Below are positions 1-11,148 of a DNA stretch of 64,000 nt, in pieces. A program made the position numbers and the translations under genes. Origin of the DNA: Bettongia penicillata ogilbyi (Eukaryota; Chordata; Mammalia; Diprotodontia; Potoroidae); contig JAJHZJ010000531.1 of assembly GCA_023548195.1 (NCBI GenBank), positions 5,730,400 through 5,794,399 of the forward strand, read 5' to 3'. Positions within the stretch are counted from its first letter, which is position 1. Each line of letters opens with the position of its first letter. Below the pieces are notes generated by a model. The model did not search any database, had not been told where the DNA came from, and saw nothing but the letters and a program-made list of their open reading frames with translations.

Positions 1-1742
1 AACAAACTTCCTGTTTCCTTCAGTAGCCGAGGAAGTGACGGCGGCTTGGTTACTTGGTAGAGGCAAGGAAGAGTCAATAACTAAGAATTACCCACTGACT
101 GATCCGTTACTACCTATAAAAGATATCATTATAATTACTTAAGTAAATGACAATAAAATTAATATTAGCCTTAGTGATAGTTTATATAATTTTTATACTA
201 CATCTTCATTTTGTTAGCTATTGATCTTTGATCAATCAATTACCTTTTAAAAGAAGTTATCAATAATTTAGTTTTTAGTTTGTTATTTTTCAGTTATTTC
301 TGGTTCATACAAACCCTCAAGTGACCAGTCTGTCCAGTCACAGACAGATGTTCTCACACTGACACCTGCCAACCTTGGTGGCAGCGAACCCAAAAGGTTA
401 TGGTGAAATTCTTATTCAAGACCATGATAGAATAATATTGCCTCAAAGTGATATTAACAAACAAAAGCATGGCAATAAGTTCTGTGCTCGAACCTAAGTG
501 ACAAACCCTGTGACCTAAGGATGAAAAACCTCAGTGGCTTTGATGGATTGAAGAAAAGTGATATATTTTCTATAGCGTATCTCCAACCCCTGAAAATAAC
601 TGACAAATTGCCAAAGTTTGGGAAGGTATTCTGGAAACCTTTCATCCTCTTCAAGAACAAAGAATATTTTTCAATCTGCAAAAAGAGATTGGGGGAGGAC
701 AAAATGGGGAGATGGGATTATACTAATGACTGAGTTGCTGTAGATATGGATGGTAATCTATCTGGAGAGGATATACTATGTAAAGTGTAAGTACATATTG
801 ACTCAATCCGTAACATTTCCTGCTTCTTCTAACAAATCATAAAAGCATCTGATGTTTTATGATGTAATTCAGGAGAAAGCCGTTAGTGATCATCCCCATT
901 GAGACTTCTGGAGGAAGTCTTGGGCTATGACTGGGTGAATATTTCTTTACTGAACTTGGTTCTATTTATATTATGCATTTCCAGAAGCTCTGAACTAGAG
1001 CCAGGCTGCTTCTGGCCAAGTAAATTCCCATGATGCCAGGTCACTGGGCCAAGCTACCAGAGTCAGGACTTCTGGGAACTGGTGACAATCTGCAACAGTC
1101 ACTGTGGTTAGGAACAGAGTGAGGAAAATTTCGAACTATCTCAGTAGACCACTACACAGATACAATACATAAACAGAGGTGAGGTGAGCCAACAGCTTTA
1201 TTTTTTTCAAACATCTCAACATGTTTTTCAAACATTTCAAACGGAAGTTTTCTAGTGGCAGCTGAATTGGTAATAGAACCTTGAGCCTGTGGGTTAAAGG
1301 TTATTTTATGTTTGCAGAATAGTTCATTATTTGATTTTTATAAAAAGCAGAGATTATTAGAAGCACAGTGCTCAAGTATTTAATGAATTTACTGGTGATT
1401 GAAGTTCCATAGAAATTTCCCAAGATAGTTTTTGTTGATACTTTTCGTCAAGTCAATTATGCTAACTGTTAAGTTTATATCATATTTTTCTTTATATTTT
1501 ATTAAACTCCAAATATATATTTTCTTCCAAATCCAGTGAGCTTTCCCTTGTGACAAAGATAAAAAAAAAGAAAAAATTATTCAGTAAAACAAACCAACAC
1601 ATCGATTGCATCTAACTTCTGTTGAAATTTCTGAAATTATTGTAGACCCAAAGGGTAATTTCAGGTATACATAGTCGCACTGACATAAGTTCATTTCAAT
1701 TAAAAATTGAATTTGAATTTTAGTAAGTATGTAAAATACAGG
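1..1742. other. single-copy AT-rich DNA, no gene recognised
   Basis: The two short reading frames here (454-702 minus, 521-733 plus) overlap each other on opposite strands, match no family I know and have no splice context. I see no repeat of a recognised family and no CpG-rich stretch. Confidence 0.5.
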
Positions 1743-1930
1743 AGTAGTTAGGTGGCACAGTGGATAGAACTGGACTTGGAATCAGGAAGACTCATCATGA
1801 GTTCAAATTCAGCCTCAGGCACTTCCTAGCTGTGTGACTTTGAGCAAGTCACTTAACCCTATTTGCCTCAGTTTCCTCATCTGTAAAATGAACTGGAGAA
1901 AGAAATGGCAAACCTGACTGAACTGAAACT
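1743..1930 (+). mobile_element. marsupial tRNA-derived SINE
   Basis: The head 'aggtggcacagtggatagaa' is followed by the tRNA-like 'gagttcaaat' box, 'tgtgtgactttgagcaagtc', and the shared 'cctcagtttcctcatctgta' stretch. It ends in 'ggagaaagaaatggcaaacc', the start of the RTE-like tail, so the 3' end is truncated. The reading frame at 1905-2108 starts inside it and is not a gene. Confidence 0.85.
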
Positions 1931-2159
1931 GAGGAGAGAGTATACCTATCAAGAATCAGCAAAATACATTTGCCTGGAGTCTTGTCAATCCAATCAAGAT
2001 GCCTTTAAACTGAGGAAACAGAAAATAGCATATAGGTATATTTATAGATATGTAAAAATAAATAAAATTTCATATATATTATCTATCAATATTTGGCTGA
2101 ATCTGTAATTTCACTGGTATGGGAAATGCTTGGAGAGGAACTCCCTCTTAGCAACATAT

Positions 2160-2450
2160 AACTATATCTGTTCTGCAATTTAGTCTTAGAGAATTAACTG
2201 GGACACTGAGAGCTAAAGTGACTTGGCCAAGATCCACTCATCCAGAGGATATTAGAGATGGGACAGGAAGAAAGGAAGGAAGGAAAGAAGGAAGGAAGGG
2301 AAGAAGGGAGGGAGGAAAGGAAGGAAGGAAGGAAGGGAAGAAAGGAGGGAGGGAGGAAAGGAAGAAGGGAAAAAGGATATAACGGCTCTATTAAGCACCT
2401 AAGAACTTTACAAACATCTCATTTGATCACCTTTGCAACAGTAGAAGGAA
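2160..2450 (-). mobile_element. MIR-type fragments split by a GGAA tract
   Basis: The left part (about 2160-2262) reads like the antisense of a MIR core ('aaagtgacttggccaagatc'). The right part (about 2378-2450) has 'tttacaaacatctcatttga', typical of the antisense MIR 3' side. The GGAA-rich tract sits between them. The match is divergent. Confidence 0.4.
2263..2377. repeat. GGAA/GAAGG-rich simple repeat
   Basis: About 115 bases of nearly pure purine (ggaa, gaagg and ggga units) on the plus strand. It produces a fake Lys/Glu/Gly/Arg-rich frame at 2258-2470. GGAA tracts can bind ETS-family factors, but nothing here shows function. Confidence 0.95.
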
Positions 2451-2659
2451 CAGGACAGTGTCAGGGTTGATGGATGATGATTCCTACAAAACTCCTCAGT
2501 TCTTACATTGCTTTTGTTTACTCTTTCAGACTTAATTGATCATTGGCTGGAGGTATGTCAGGGATGCTGTAGAGAAGATTATAGTGAGGTTGGACGGACT
2601 TAGGGGTTTTTTACCTTGGATTCTTTTAAAAGTCCATGAGCATAGAAAAAGAAAAAATA

Positions 2660-2667
2660 AACACACA

Positions 2668-2731
<64 letters not shown>

Positions 2732-2768
2732 CCATGTGTGTGTGTGTGTGTGTGTATGTGTGTATGTT
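2660..2768. repeat. compound (AC)n(TC)n(TG)n microsatellite
   Basis: About 8 AC units, about 26 TC units, a short 'ccccca' spacer and about 10 TG units. The outer AC and TG arms are complementary, so the tract can fold back on itself. All reading frames across it are artefacts. Confidence 0.97.
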
Positions 2769-2839
2769 TTAATAACTGCATTTCCTTCAGTTGCCTTGGC
2801 AATTCAATGCCTTTTATTCACTTAAAAACATGATTCTGA

Positions 2840-2942
2840 GAGGGGCCTGCTTTACCAGGAGTGCATAAGAAATGCAAAGGTTGAGAACCTGAACTGGATG
2901 GCTTCCAAGGTCCCTTGCAACTCTGAAATTGTGTGATTCTGT
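2840..2942 (+). mobile_element. MIR/THER1-type SINE 3' portion
   Basis: Contains 'ctggatggcttccaaggtcc' followed by 'caactctgaaattgtgtgat', the usual plus-strand end of MIR/THER1 elements. The 5' portion is missing or too diverged to see. Confidence 0.6.
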
Positions 2943-3550
2943 CTTGTGTCACCTCCCCTCCACAAAGATCCGAGTAACTGTGAGCCTAAGCCCTAAGGTG
3001 GAGCATATGCAGAGGCCTCAGGTACCTCGGGACTCTTCATAAGCCTGTTTTCTTTTTCCCCAAGCAACTGAGGGTGTTGAATTTGGTAGAATTGAGTCTT
3101 TAATGCTTCAACACTGTCCTAGGGTCTTAGCTCCCTTTTTCTTCCCCTCTCTTGCTTTCAAGTGAAGGCTTCCAGTTGGGTGAAAGGACATGCCTTGCCC
3201 ATAGTGCTCAGAGAAATACTTACTTGGAATTTTGACCTTATACATTTGCGTATTTCATCCAGTTATGCAGAGCACAACAAATCTATAGTTGCCCATCCTG
3301 AGCAACTCTGGTTCTTGTCTTCCCTTGTCTATCCCAAGGGACCTTCCCAACATGCCTTCCTAGAGTTCTCTTGATCTCCTGAGGCCTCAGAAAATGCACA
3401 GCTGTCTATTGTTTTCTCCCCATTTTTACCACTTTGATGACATCCCTCCCATCATTTCTTGATTTCTATTTTGGATTATTTGCAGCCTGCCTACTCTAAG
3501 CCCTCTATGAGCATTTCCAGTGCACATTTTGTACATTTTACATCACATTT

Positions 3551-3807
3551 GTCATTGTTCAGCCATTTTATTCATGTGTAACTCTTTGTGCCTCCATTTG
3601 GGGTTTTCTTGGCAGAGATACTGGAGTAGTTTGCCATTTCCTTCTGCAGCTCATTTTACAGATGAGGAAACTGAGGCAAACAGGATTAAGTGATTTGCCC
3701 AGGGTTACTTAGTTAGTAAGCATCTGATGCTAGATTTGAATTTAGGAAGATGAGTCTTCCTGACTCCAGACCTGACACACTAATTACTGCACCACCTAGG
3801 TTCTCCT
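3551..3807 (-). mobile_element. marsupial SINE, near full length
   Basis: On the plus strand it begins 'gtcattgttcagcc', passes through 'ttttcttggcagagatactg' and 'cagatgaggaaactgaggca', and ends 'gcaccacctagg', the reverse complement of the SINE head. About 255 bases, close to full length for the long form. Confidence 0.88.
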
Positions 3808-3847
3808 ATTCCCAGGTAAGACTTTGCTATTTCTAAATTTTGAGCCT

Positions 3848-4069
3848 TGGCCACTGTGGGTAGAGTGACTGGAGTCAGGATGATCTGAGTTCAGATCTGG
3901 CCTCAGACATTTACTTGCTGTGTGGTCCTGGGCAAATCATTTATTTAATCCTGTTTGCCTCAAGTTTCCTCATCTGTAGAATGAGTTGGAGAAGGGAACA
4001 GCAAACCCTTCCAGGATCTTGGCCAAGAAAATCCCAAATGGGGTCAGGAAGTGTTGGAAATGACTGACC
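3848..4069 (+). mobile_element. marsupial SINE
   Basis: Head to tail on the plus strand: 'ggagtcaggatgatctgagt', 'gtgtggtcctgggcaaatca', 'tttcctcatctgtagaatga', then 'ccaagaaaatcccaaatggg'. It lies about 40 bases from the opposite-strand copy at 3551-3807, so the pair forms an imperfect inverted repeat. Confidence 0.87.
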
Positions 4070-4379
4070 ATCTAGAAATCTAAATGCATCTCCTTAACCA
4101 GTTGTTCATTTTCCAAGTTTGCAATTCTCTTTGGAATCCTCTTCCTTCATTTGGCAGTAGTGATGAAAATGATCACACTTTGCCTAGTCTTTTGCTTTTA
4201 GTCCCACATCTCAGTGGAACTTCTCAGTTCCGGGTAGTGGGGGAAGGGAAGGCAGAGACTTAAGGCAGCTTGGACTGTGCAGCCCTGAGTACAGGAAGTT
4301 AGAGAACATTTACTGGCAACGGAACATAACAAAACAAAAAACCAAAATGAAACACCTGTTAAATTTGACTAGAAAATTT

Positions 4380-4608
4380 GTTGTTGTTCCATCATTTTTT
4401 TGGTCATGTCCAACGCTTCATGGCCCTATCTGGGTTTTTTGTTTGTTTGTTTTTGATGGAGATACTGGACTGATGTGCCATTTCCTTTTCCAACTCATTC
4501 TTGACTGATTCAGGGTCACATAGCTAGTATCTGTCTGAGGTCAAATTTGAACTCAGGTCCTCCTGAATCCAAGGCTGGCACTCTATTCATACTGTGCCAC
4601 CTAGCGGC
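4380..4608 (-). mobile_element. marsupial SINE, internally deleted
   Basis: Begins 'ttgttgttccatca' and ends 'tgtgccacctagcggc'. The stretch normally containing 'gatgaggaaactgaggcaaa' is missing and replaced by 'cttgactgattcaggg'. A GTTT-rich run expands the middle. Confidence 0.8.
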
Positions 4609-4869
4609 AAAAAAATTAGAAAATTAAGTGGCAACAAGAAATGCTTGGATTTCTGGATTCTGGGAAGTTCTCCAATTTTCTTTCTTTTTGAGGACTTGAA
4701 TCTTAGCAAAATCCTCTTCAGCTTCAGAGGGCTATTATATACGGAGGCAGAGAAACTAAATTCAGGGCTATCTGTAGCTCTTTCAGATCTGTGGCTGCCA
4801 ATGCCAACACATTTGAGTTGGTTTCAGGGACAAAGGTAATCTGATGATATCCATGATGTTCAGTCTGAG

Positions 4870-5080
4870 GCTTCTTAAATTTTCTTTTTTTCTTTTTTAC
4901 CTTTTAAATTTAAGCTTAAATACAAAATAAGAGAAGGGGAAAAATACCGCCATGTACCCAGCAGAACATAAGAGAAAATTCAGTATAAAGCAATAGATTT
5001 CCATTTCATGAAAATCTGTATCATAAACAGTGCACATTATTTTCAAAGCTGTCCATCTTTGTTTGCTTCTTAAATTTTCT
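4870..5080 (-). mobile_element. short retroposed insert with perfect 16-bp duplications
   Basis: The 16-mer 'gcttcttaaattttct' occurs at 4870-4885 and again at 5065-5080. The 179 bases between begin with a T-rich run, the complement of a poly(A) tail, so the insert is on the minus strand. The body resembles the 3' part of a marsupial LINE or a retroposed transcript, but I cannot name the source. Intact duplications suggest a fairly young insertion. Confidence 0.7.
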
Positions 5081-5927
5081 ACACAGCAGTCTGCTCAGAA
5101 GACAATCCTTTCCTACAAAGACAATGGAACTTATGAAGTGACTTAGAGTTCCATGACTACCATGGCGACCAAAGAATTTATCTCCATGTCAACCTTGCTT
5201 TATACCACCACAGCAAAGTCTGCATCTTTTTTGGAACTTGGGCCTGGTGATTGGAGGTGAGAGGGGCATACATGGGTTATAGTTCTGACTGAAGTTGGGG
5301 CTTGATTTCTGTTTGGAACATAACCATGTTGAGTTTCAGACCTCCATGAAAGGTATCATGTCCATAAATGACAAAAGTAATGAAGACTGCAAGGCAGTGT
5401 ATGGTTAAGTGTCAGATGAATACTATCTACTGCTAAGTAGAGATCTAGGTGTTTGGAGGAGGGAGCCATCACTGTGGGCTGGTTGGGTCAGGGAAAGGCC
5501 TTACACCTTAGGGAGGAGAGCACATGATGGTGACTCAAAGTGTGAAAAGTGATTATTATGGTAGTAAAATGTATAAGAGATACTCAGAGTGACTACTGTG
5601 GTGATAGCGGCTACACTAAGGGATGGCAAGGCTATGTGACTCTGACCAGAGATAGAGCTATCTTCACTGAACCCCATTAATGTCAAGCAGAATCCTCTTT
5701 CCTGTCCCAAGCGCAAGGGGCAATTTCAGGTAAAGATAACTACCTCTGGGCAGAGGACTAGTGACTTAATTAGAGTCTCCAAGTGTGAAAAGAGCACTGA
5801 AAGGTATTTTCTCATATCTACTAATGAGAGAGCAGCAGGAAATGAATGAACCCGTCACTCATGAATGAATTTTGTTTGAGATAAGAGTTTACTTTTCTTT
5901 ATTTCTAATCTAATGACTCTTGCCTTT
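5081..5927. other. no gene or clear repeat recognised
   Basis: Mixed-composition single-copy sequence. The 71-residue minus frame at 5501-5716 shows no recognisable domain. Confidence 0.5.
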
Positions 5928-6163
5928 TGTTGTTGCTGAGTCATTTCATTTCTGTCTGACACTCCATGATCCCATTTCAGGTTTTCTTGGCAAAGATACT
6001 GGAGTGGTTTGCCATTTCCTTCTCCAGCTCATTTTACAGTTGAGGAAACTGAGGCAAATAGGGTTAAGTGACCTGTCCAGGGTCACACAGCTATTTGGGG
6101 CTGGATTTAAACATTAGTCATCCAGACTCCAGACCTGGCGCTCTATCCCCTGGGCCACTTCCA
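5928..6163 (-). mobile_element. marsupial SINE, full length
   Basis: Well-preserved tail side ('ggcaaagatactggagtggt', 'ccttctccagctcattttac') followed by 'ggttaagtgacctgtccagg' and the degraded head 'gggccacttcc'. The frame at 5920-6117 is a SINE translation. Confidence 0.9.
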
Positions 6164-6177
6164 CTATCTAGGGGTTG

Positions 6178-6310
6178 TATTCCTATAGACCTGGTTCATT
6201 CTAGTACCAGCTCTACAACTGACCCCACTCTGTGACCTTGACCCTCCACCTGTCTGTAATTTAGCTGATTCATTGTTCAAATGAAAGAGTCAGATAAGAC
6301 ATCTAAACTT
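6178..6310 (+). mobile_element. MIR fragment
   Basis: Order of motifs fits a plus-strand MIR: 'agtaccagctctacaactga', 'actctgtgaccttg', then 'gtcagataagacatctaaac'. Strongly diverged, so an old copy. Confidence 0.55.
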
Positions 6311-7900
6311 CTTTCCCAAAACATGATTTATTGATATATTTGGTGTTAGCCCTCAGTTCTATTTCTCTGTAAGAGGGAACTTATCAATACTTCCTATTCT
6401 ATTGTGCTTACATTTTTAATGGTTCTTGGATGGTCTAAAAACAAAGATAAGGTGAAGGTAGCAAAGGTAGCAAGCAGTCCCATTTCAATTATACCTACTT
6501 ATAGTAACTATGTGCTGGGATTATAGCGACAAAGGGGAAATTATTGTGAAGAAAATGACCATTCTGAGATAGGAATTGGGAAAGTAGATTGGGAAATATG
6601 TTACACAAAATTTGTTTATAAATTTATAATAATATTTATAATTTTTAAAATTTATTTAAAAAGAATTTATTTTTAAAAAAATAAAAGGAGGTATAACAAG
6701 GCTCCTAGTCCTACTGGATAAAACTGATCCAAACAAAATTTCCTCTTCTATGTCTAGATTTATGAGAGATGTAAACATGAGTTTTACTCCTAGGTGGCCA
6801 ATAAAAGTCAAGAAGGAGTAAAACCTGCAACTGGGAATTGGGTTCAGTTCTGCTTTGCTGGGAAAGGACATTAACAAGCCAGAGTTCATACAATCGGTTA
6901 ATCAACAAAGATTTCAGTACCTACTATTTGTCAGGCCTAGTGCAGGCCAACTGGGAGGGGGTCTGGAGATCAGATCATAGGAGAAATGTTTGAAAGAACT
7001 AGGGACATTTTGTATGAGAAAAAAAAGACGGAAAGGAAAGAAAACCCAATGGGGACTTGATCAAGCTGTTTGAAAGCATCCTATAGCAGAGCAATTAGTC
7101 TTACCCTCAGTAGCCTCAGAGGGCAGAAATAAAGGCCCAAAGAAGAGAGTTGCAGTAGGTAAATCTCAGATCAACATAAAGAAACAGAATAATCACAAAC
7201 TGTTCAACAGCGGAATGGACTGTTTTACGTAATAGTGAGCTTCCTGATTCTGATGTTTGTGGAGTCAGGGATTCTTTCTCTGCCCCAAAACTGGGGTAGG
7301 TAGCCTAAGATGCCTTCCCTCATAAGACTACCTCCAGCCTGTAACCACATCAACTCTACTTAGCACAGGTCTTCCTTGCAGTAGTAAGTGTTTAATATTT
7401 TGAATTAAATTAATTTTGTCCTTTCCCTCGCAGCTTCACTCTCCCCCCACAATAGAAAGCAGGAAAGTCAACGTTTTCATGTGACTTAACGTATCCAACA
7501 AAGACAAGTGATTACATGACTTGACTATGTGACTAATCGGTTCATTTGTGCATAAATTGATTGTTAATGGGAAGGAGAATTGTTGATTTAGTTGTCAAGT
7601 GTAGACGAGAATCAAGAAGAGAATGTGGGGGAGAGTTGTCCGTAGAAATAGATTAATTTTTCCTCAAACATGAAACCACTTTTGTTGTATGCTATATGTA
7701 ATTGTCATAATGACAATTAGTCATTATGCAAGCAATTAGCTGAAGAGTTCAATAACAAATTTCCTCAAAATATATTCTATCTTTTAAAAGAAATCTGCAC
7801 TCATCTTTGTATACATTTTCCCTTGGTTACTGTGGATTAAATTGGAATTTTTTCATTTTTATGAGTTTTCTTTGGTCACATGTGGAGTTTTCTTAGTAGT
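6311..7900. other. single-copy AT-rich stretch
   Basis: Holds an A/T-rich tract near 6600-6690 and a scrap near 6896-6950 ('agtacctactatttgtcagg') resembling the common MIR/L2 end. The minus frames at 6656-6889 and 6711-6908 overlap in two phases and have no domain I recognise. Confidence 0.5.
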
Positions 7901-8134
7901 TTGTTCAGTTGTCTGTCAGTCATGTCTGACTCTACAAAATTGCTTTTGGGGTTTTCTTGGCAAGGATATTGGAGTGGTTTGTCATTTCTGTCTTCAGCTC
8001 ATCTTTCAGATGAGGAAACTGAGGCAAACAGGGTTAAGTGACTTGCCCAGAGTCACACAGTAAGTGTCTGTGGCCAGAAGAGGAGTCTTCCTGACTCAAG
8101 GCCCAGCACTCTAACCACCCTCACCTAGTGGCCC
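7901..8134 (-). mobile_element. marsupial SINE
   Basis: Antisense copy running from 'ttgttcagttgtctgtcagt' through 'caggttaa'-type core ('aggcaaacagggttaagtga') to 'cacctagtggccc'. A TTTA-rich run follows at once. Confidence 0.87.
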
Positions 8135-8141
8135 TTTCTTC

Positions 8142-8235
8142 CATTTATTTATTTATTCGTTTATTCATTCACCTATCTATTTATTTATTTAATTATTCAT
8201 TCTTTCATTTATTTTTATTAAATTTATTTATTTAA
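8142..8235. repeat. (TTTA)n-like simple repeat
   Basis: Imperfect tttatt/attt units with tcg and cac interruptions. It abuts the 3' end of the minus-strand half-L1 and may derive from that element's A-rich tail. Confidence 0.85.
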
Positions 8236-9086
8236 CTTTTTACATTCATTTTCATAAAATTTTGGGTTCCAAATTTTCTCCCCATTTGTCCCCTCCCCCA
8301 CCCCAATACACTGAGCATTCTAATTTCCCCTATCACCACTATCATCAATTCTGCCCTCTCTTCTATCATCCCTCCCTTCCCTTGTCCCCATTTTCCCTTT
8401 TTCCCTGTAGGGCCAGAAAACTTTCTATTCCTCATAACCTGTATTTCTTATTTCCTAGTAGCAAGAACAATACTCAACAGTTGTTCCTAAAGCTTTGAGT
8501 TCCAACTTCTCCCCATCCCTCCCTCCCCACCCACTGTACCTTTGGGAAGGCAGGTAATTCAATATTACAATATCTGTATATTCAATATACAATATCTGTG
8601 TAGTTTTGCAAATGACTTCCATAATAGTCATGTTGTGTAAGACTAACTATATTTCCCTCCATCCTATCTTGCCCCCCATCGCTTCTATTCTCTCTTTTGA
8701 TCCTGTCCCTCCCCAAGAGTGTTGGTTTCAAATTGCTCCCTCCTCCCATTGCCCTCCCTTCCATCATCCCCCCACCCTGCTTATCCCCTTCTCCCCCACT
8801 TTCCTGCATTGTAAGATAGGTTTTCATACCAAAAAGAGTGTGCATTTTATTCCTTCCTTTAGTTGAATGTGATGAGAGTAAACTTCATGTTTTTCTCTCA
8901 GCTCCCCTCTTTTCCCCTCCAGTAAAAAGTATCCTGCCTGCCTCTTCTATGAGGGATAATTTGCCCCATTCCATTTCTCCCTCTCTCCTCCCAATACATT
9001 TTTCTCTCACTGCTTAACTTCATTTCTTTAAGATATGATCCCATCCTATTCAATTCATTCTGTGCTCTCTGTCTCTGTGTGTGCTT

Positions 9087-9129
<43 letters not shown>

Positions 9130-9478
9130 TCCACCAACTACCCAGATACTACAAAGTTTCAAGAGTTACAAATATTGTCTTTCCATATAGGAATGTCAAC
9201 AGTTCAACTTTAGTAACTCCCTTATGACTTCTCTTTACTGTTTACCTTTTCATGCTTCTTTTCATTCTTGTGTTTGAAAGTCAAATTTTCTTTTCAGCTC
9301 TGGTCTTTTCATCAAGAATGCTTGAAAGTCCTCAATTTCATTGAAAGACCATATTTTCCCCTGAAGTATTATACTCGGTTTTGCTGGGTAGGTGATTCTT
9401 GGTTTTAGTCGTGGTTCCTTTGACTTCTGGAATATCCTATTCCATGCCCTTCGATCCCTTAATGTAATGCTTATCTCC
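8236..9478 (-). mobile_element. half-L1 (HAL1-like) LINE, minus strand
   Basis: On the plus strand the order is an A/T-rich 3' end with 'ttttgggttccaaattttct', about 900 bases of pyrimidine-rich 3' UTR (runs such as 'ccttctcccccactttcctg'), then antisense ORF1 C-terminal coding sequence. No ORF2 lies between ORF1 and the 3' end, the arrangement known for half-L1 elements. The 5' half (ORF1 N-terminus and 5' UTR) is missing. Confidence 0.7.
9091..9126. repeat. (GT)18 microsatellite
   Basis: Pure GT run of 36 bases inside the half-L1 3' UTR. Its antisense gives the poly-His/Thr stretch in the false frame 8898-9137. Confidence 0.97.
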
Positions 9479-9489
9479 TTCTCCCCCAC
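9262..9489 (-). pseudogene. L1/HAL1 ORF1 C-terminal domain relic
   Basis: The 75-residue frame reads like the C-terminal domain of L1 ORF1p, the RNA-binding chaperone of L1 particles: 'AWNRIFQKSKE' then 'PRITYPAKPSI' then 'FLMKRPELKRKF'. This parallels the well-known 'QPRISYPAKLSF' and 'TTRPALKELL' blocks of mammalian ORF1p. The RRM and coiled-coil parts are absent upstream. The first residues, from about 9470 up, belong to an adjoining repeat segment, so this is a fragment, not a gene. Confidence 0.8.
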
Positions 9490-9650
9490 TTTTCTATACT
9501 GTAAGATAGGTTTTCATGCCAAAATGAGTGTGCATTTTATTCCATCCTTTAGTCACATGTGATGAGGGTAAACTAATTGTTTTTTGTTTTTTTTTCTCAG
9601 CTCTCCTCTTTTTCCCTCCACTAAAAAGTCTCCTACTTGCCTCTTAAATG
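9469..9650 (-). mobile_element. second copy of a half-L1 3'-UTR segment
   Basis: This stretch repeats 8779-8960 in the same orientation with small differences: both hold 'gtaagataggttttcat', 'gagtgtgcattttattcc' and 'aaaaagt(c/a)tcct'. The copies lie about 690 bases apart. Either a separate truncated element or a local duplication joined to the ORF1 relic. Confidence 0.75.
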
Positions 9651-9706
9651 ACAAAAAATTTAGCTTGCTCAAAGATTTAACCAAGAGCTGAAAAACTGAA
9701 TTAGCC

Positions 9707-9850
9707 GAGGCAGCTAAGTGGTATGGTGGATAGAGTTCTGGCCTTGGAGTCAGGAGAACCTGAGTTCTAAATCTGGCCTCAAATACTTGATGCTTACTAG
9801 CTGTGTGGTCTTGGGCGAGTCATTTAACTTTGATTACCTCTCCAAAAAAC
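9707..9850 (+). mobile_element. marsupial SINE, short form
   Basis: Head 'gaggcagctaagtggtatgg', core 'ggagtcaggagaacctgagt', 'gctgtgtggtcttgggcgag', then an A-rich end 'ccaaaaaac' without the RTE-like tail. Confidence 0.85.
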
Positions 9851-9883
9851 TTGAATTAGACTATTGTATTTGTTCTCTATTTA

Positions 9884-9925
9884 ACATATATACATATGTA
9901 TATATATATATGTATATATATATAA
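9884..9925. repeat. (TA)n-rich tract
   Basis: Alternating tatata/tgtata units around 'catatgtatatatatatatg', partly palindromic, at the 3' edge of the L1 block. Confidence 0.85.
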
Positions 9926-10898
9926 TAGTTTTATAATTTTTATATTATCTAGATTCCACATTGTATCCCTCAATCTTCCCTTCCCAGAGAGCCATCCCAT
10001 ATAACATGAATTTTTTTTAAAGATAAAGGGAGAAAAATTAACAAAACCAATCAATATATTAAAAAGAGTTGATGTTATACACCCTGTTCTATACTTGGGT
10101 ACCTCACCACCTTTAGAAAGGAGTGAGAGGAGGTATCTTTTCATATGTGTCCTTTGGGCCCAAGCTCTTTCTTTATAATTTCGAAGCATTCCTTTTCTAT
10201 TGTTATATGATATTTGTTCTTTTAATTTACCTTGTTGTGGTCTTTTTTTTTTTATTATTTTCCTGCCTCTGCTTACTTTCCCCTGCCTTAGTTCATGTAA
10301 ATCCTTCTATTCTTCTCTGCATTCATCATGCAGGTTGCTTCTTACTTATAGTAACCATCCATCATATTCAAGTATCACAGTTTACTCAGTCATTCCCCAA
10401 CTGGCAGGTATCTCTATGGTTTTAGGTCTTTACTGCTATGAAAATTTCAGGATATATGGAGTCATTCTTTTTTACCAGTGACCTTATTGAGATTTACATC
10501 TAGTCGTTGAATTTCTGGGTCAAGGATCATAGAAACTTTAATGATTTTATATGCACAATTTCAAATTGCTTTTCAGAGTGGTTGTACTATGGAACTCCAC
10601 CAACAGTGCACTAATGCAACAGTGCACTTCCCCAACTCTGCACCATTTACCATTCTCATGTTATCTCATTATTGCCAATTTTCCAGGTGGTCTCAGGATT
10701 TTCTGACTTGCATTTCTCTTAGTTTTAGTGATTTGAGCATTCTTTCATATAGTTATTAATAGTTTGAATAAAAAGCATCTGTTTGTTTTGAATCCTTTAA
10801 CCACTCATCTGTTGAGAAATTGTGTTCTTTGCCATACATGATAAGGAATTTTGAATTGAGATACACACAAGATCTATATATGTATCTTTGCGTGCATG

Positions 10899-10926
10899 TG
10901 TATGTGTGTGTGTGTGTGTGTGTGTA
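10899..10926. repeat. (TG)n microsatellite
   Basis: About 14 TG units inside the L1, next to the inserted SINE. Confidence 0.95.
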
Positions 10927-10935
10927 TCTCGGATT

Positions 10936-11148
10936 TTGTTGTTCAGTCATATCTGACTCTTTGTGGTCCCATTTAAGTTTTGCTTGGCAAAGGTAGTGGA
11001 TTGATTTTCCATTTCTTTCCTAGGTCATTTTACTGATGAGGAAACTAAGGCAAACAAGGTTAAATGAGTTGCCCAGGGTCACACAGCTAGTAAGTGTGTC
11101 TTCCTAACTCCAGGCCCAAACTCTATCCACTGTACCACCTCTTTGCCA
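10936..11148 (-). mobile_element. marsupial SINE inserted in L1
   Basis: Antisense copy from 'ttgttgttcagtcatatctg' to 'tgtaccacctctttgcc'. L1 ORF2 sequence resumes on the far side ('aaatccctatctgagaaac'), so the SINE is younger than the L1. Confidence 0.87.

Noticed and set aside
1743..1930. tRNA-like box within SINEs as possible tRNA genes
   Set aside because: Only the tRNA-derived head is present, with no cloverleaf; all copies continue into SINE bodies.
2258..2470. Lys/Glu/Arg/Gly-rich frame of 70 residues
   Set aside because: It is a direct translation of the GGAA simple repeat.
2532..2833. Frames with poly-Ser/Leu or poly-Arg/Glu and His/Thr runs
   Set aside because: They translate the AC/TC/TG microsatellite on both strands.
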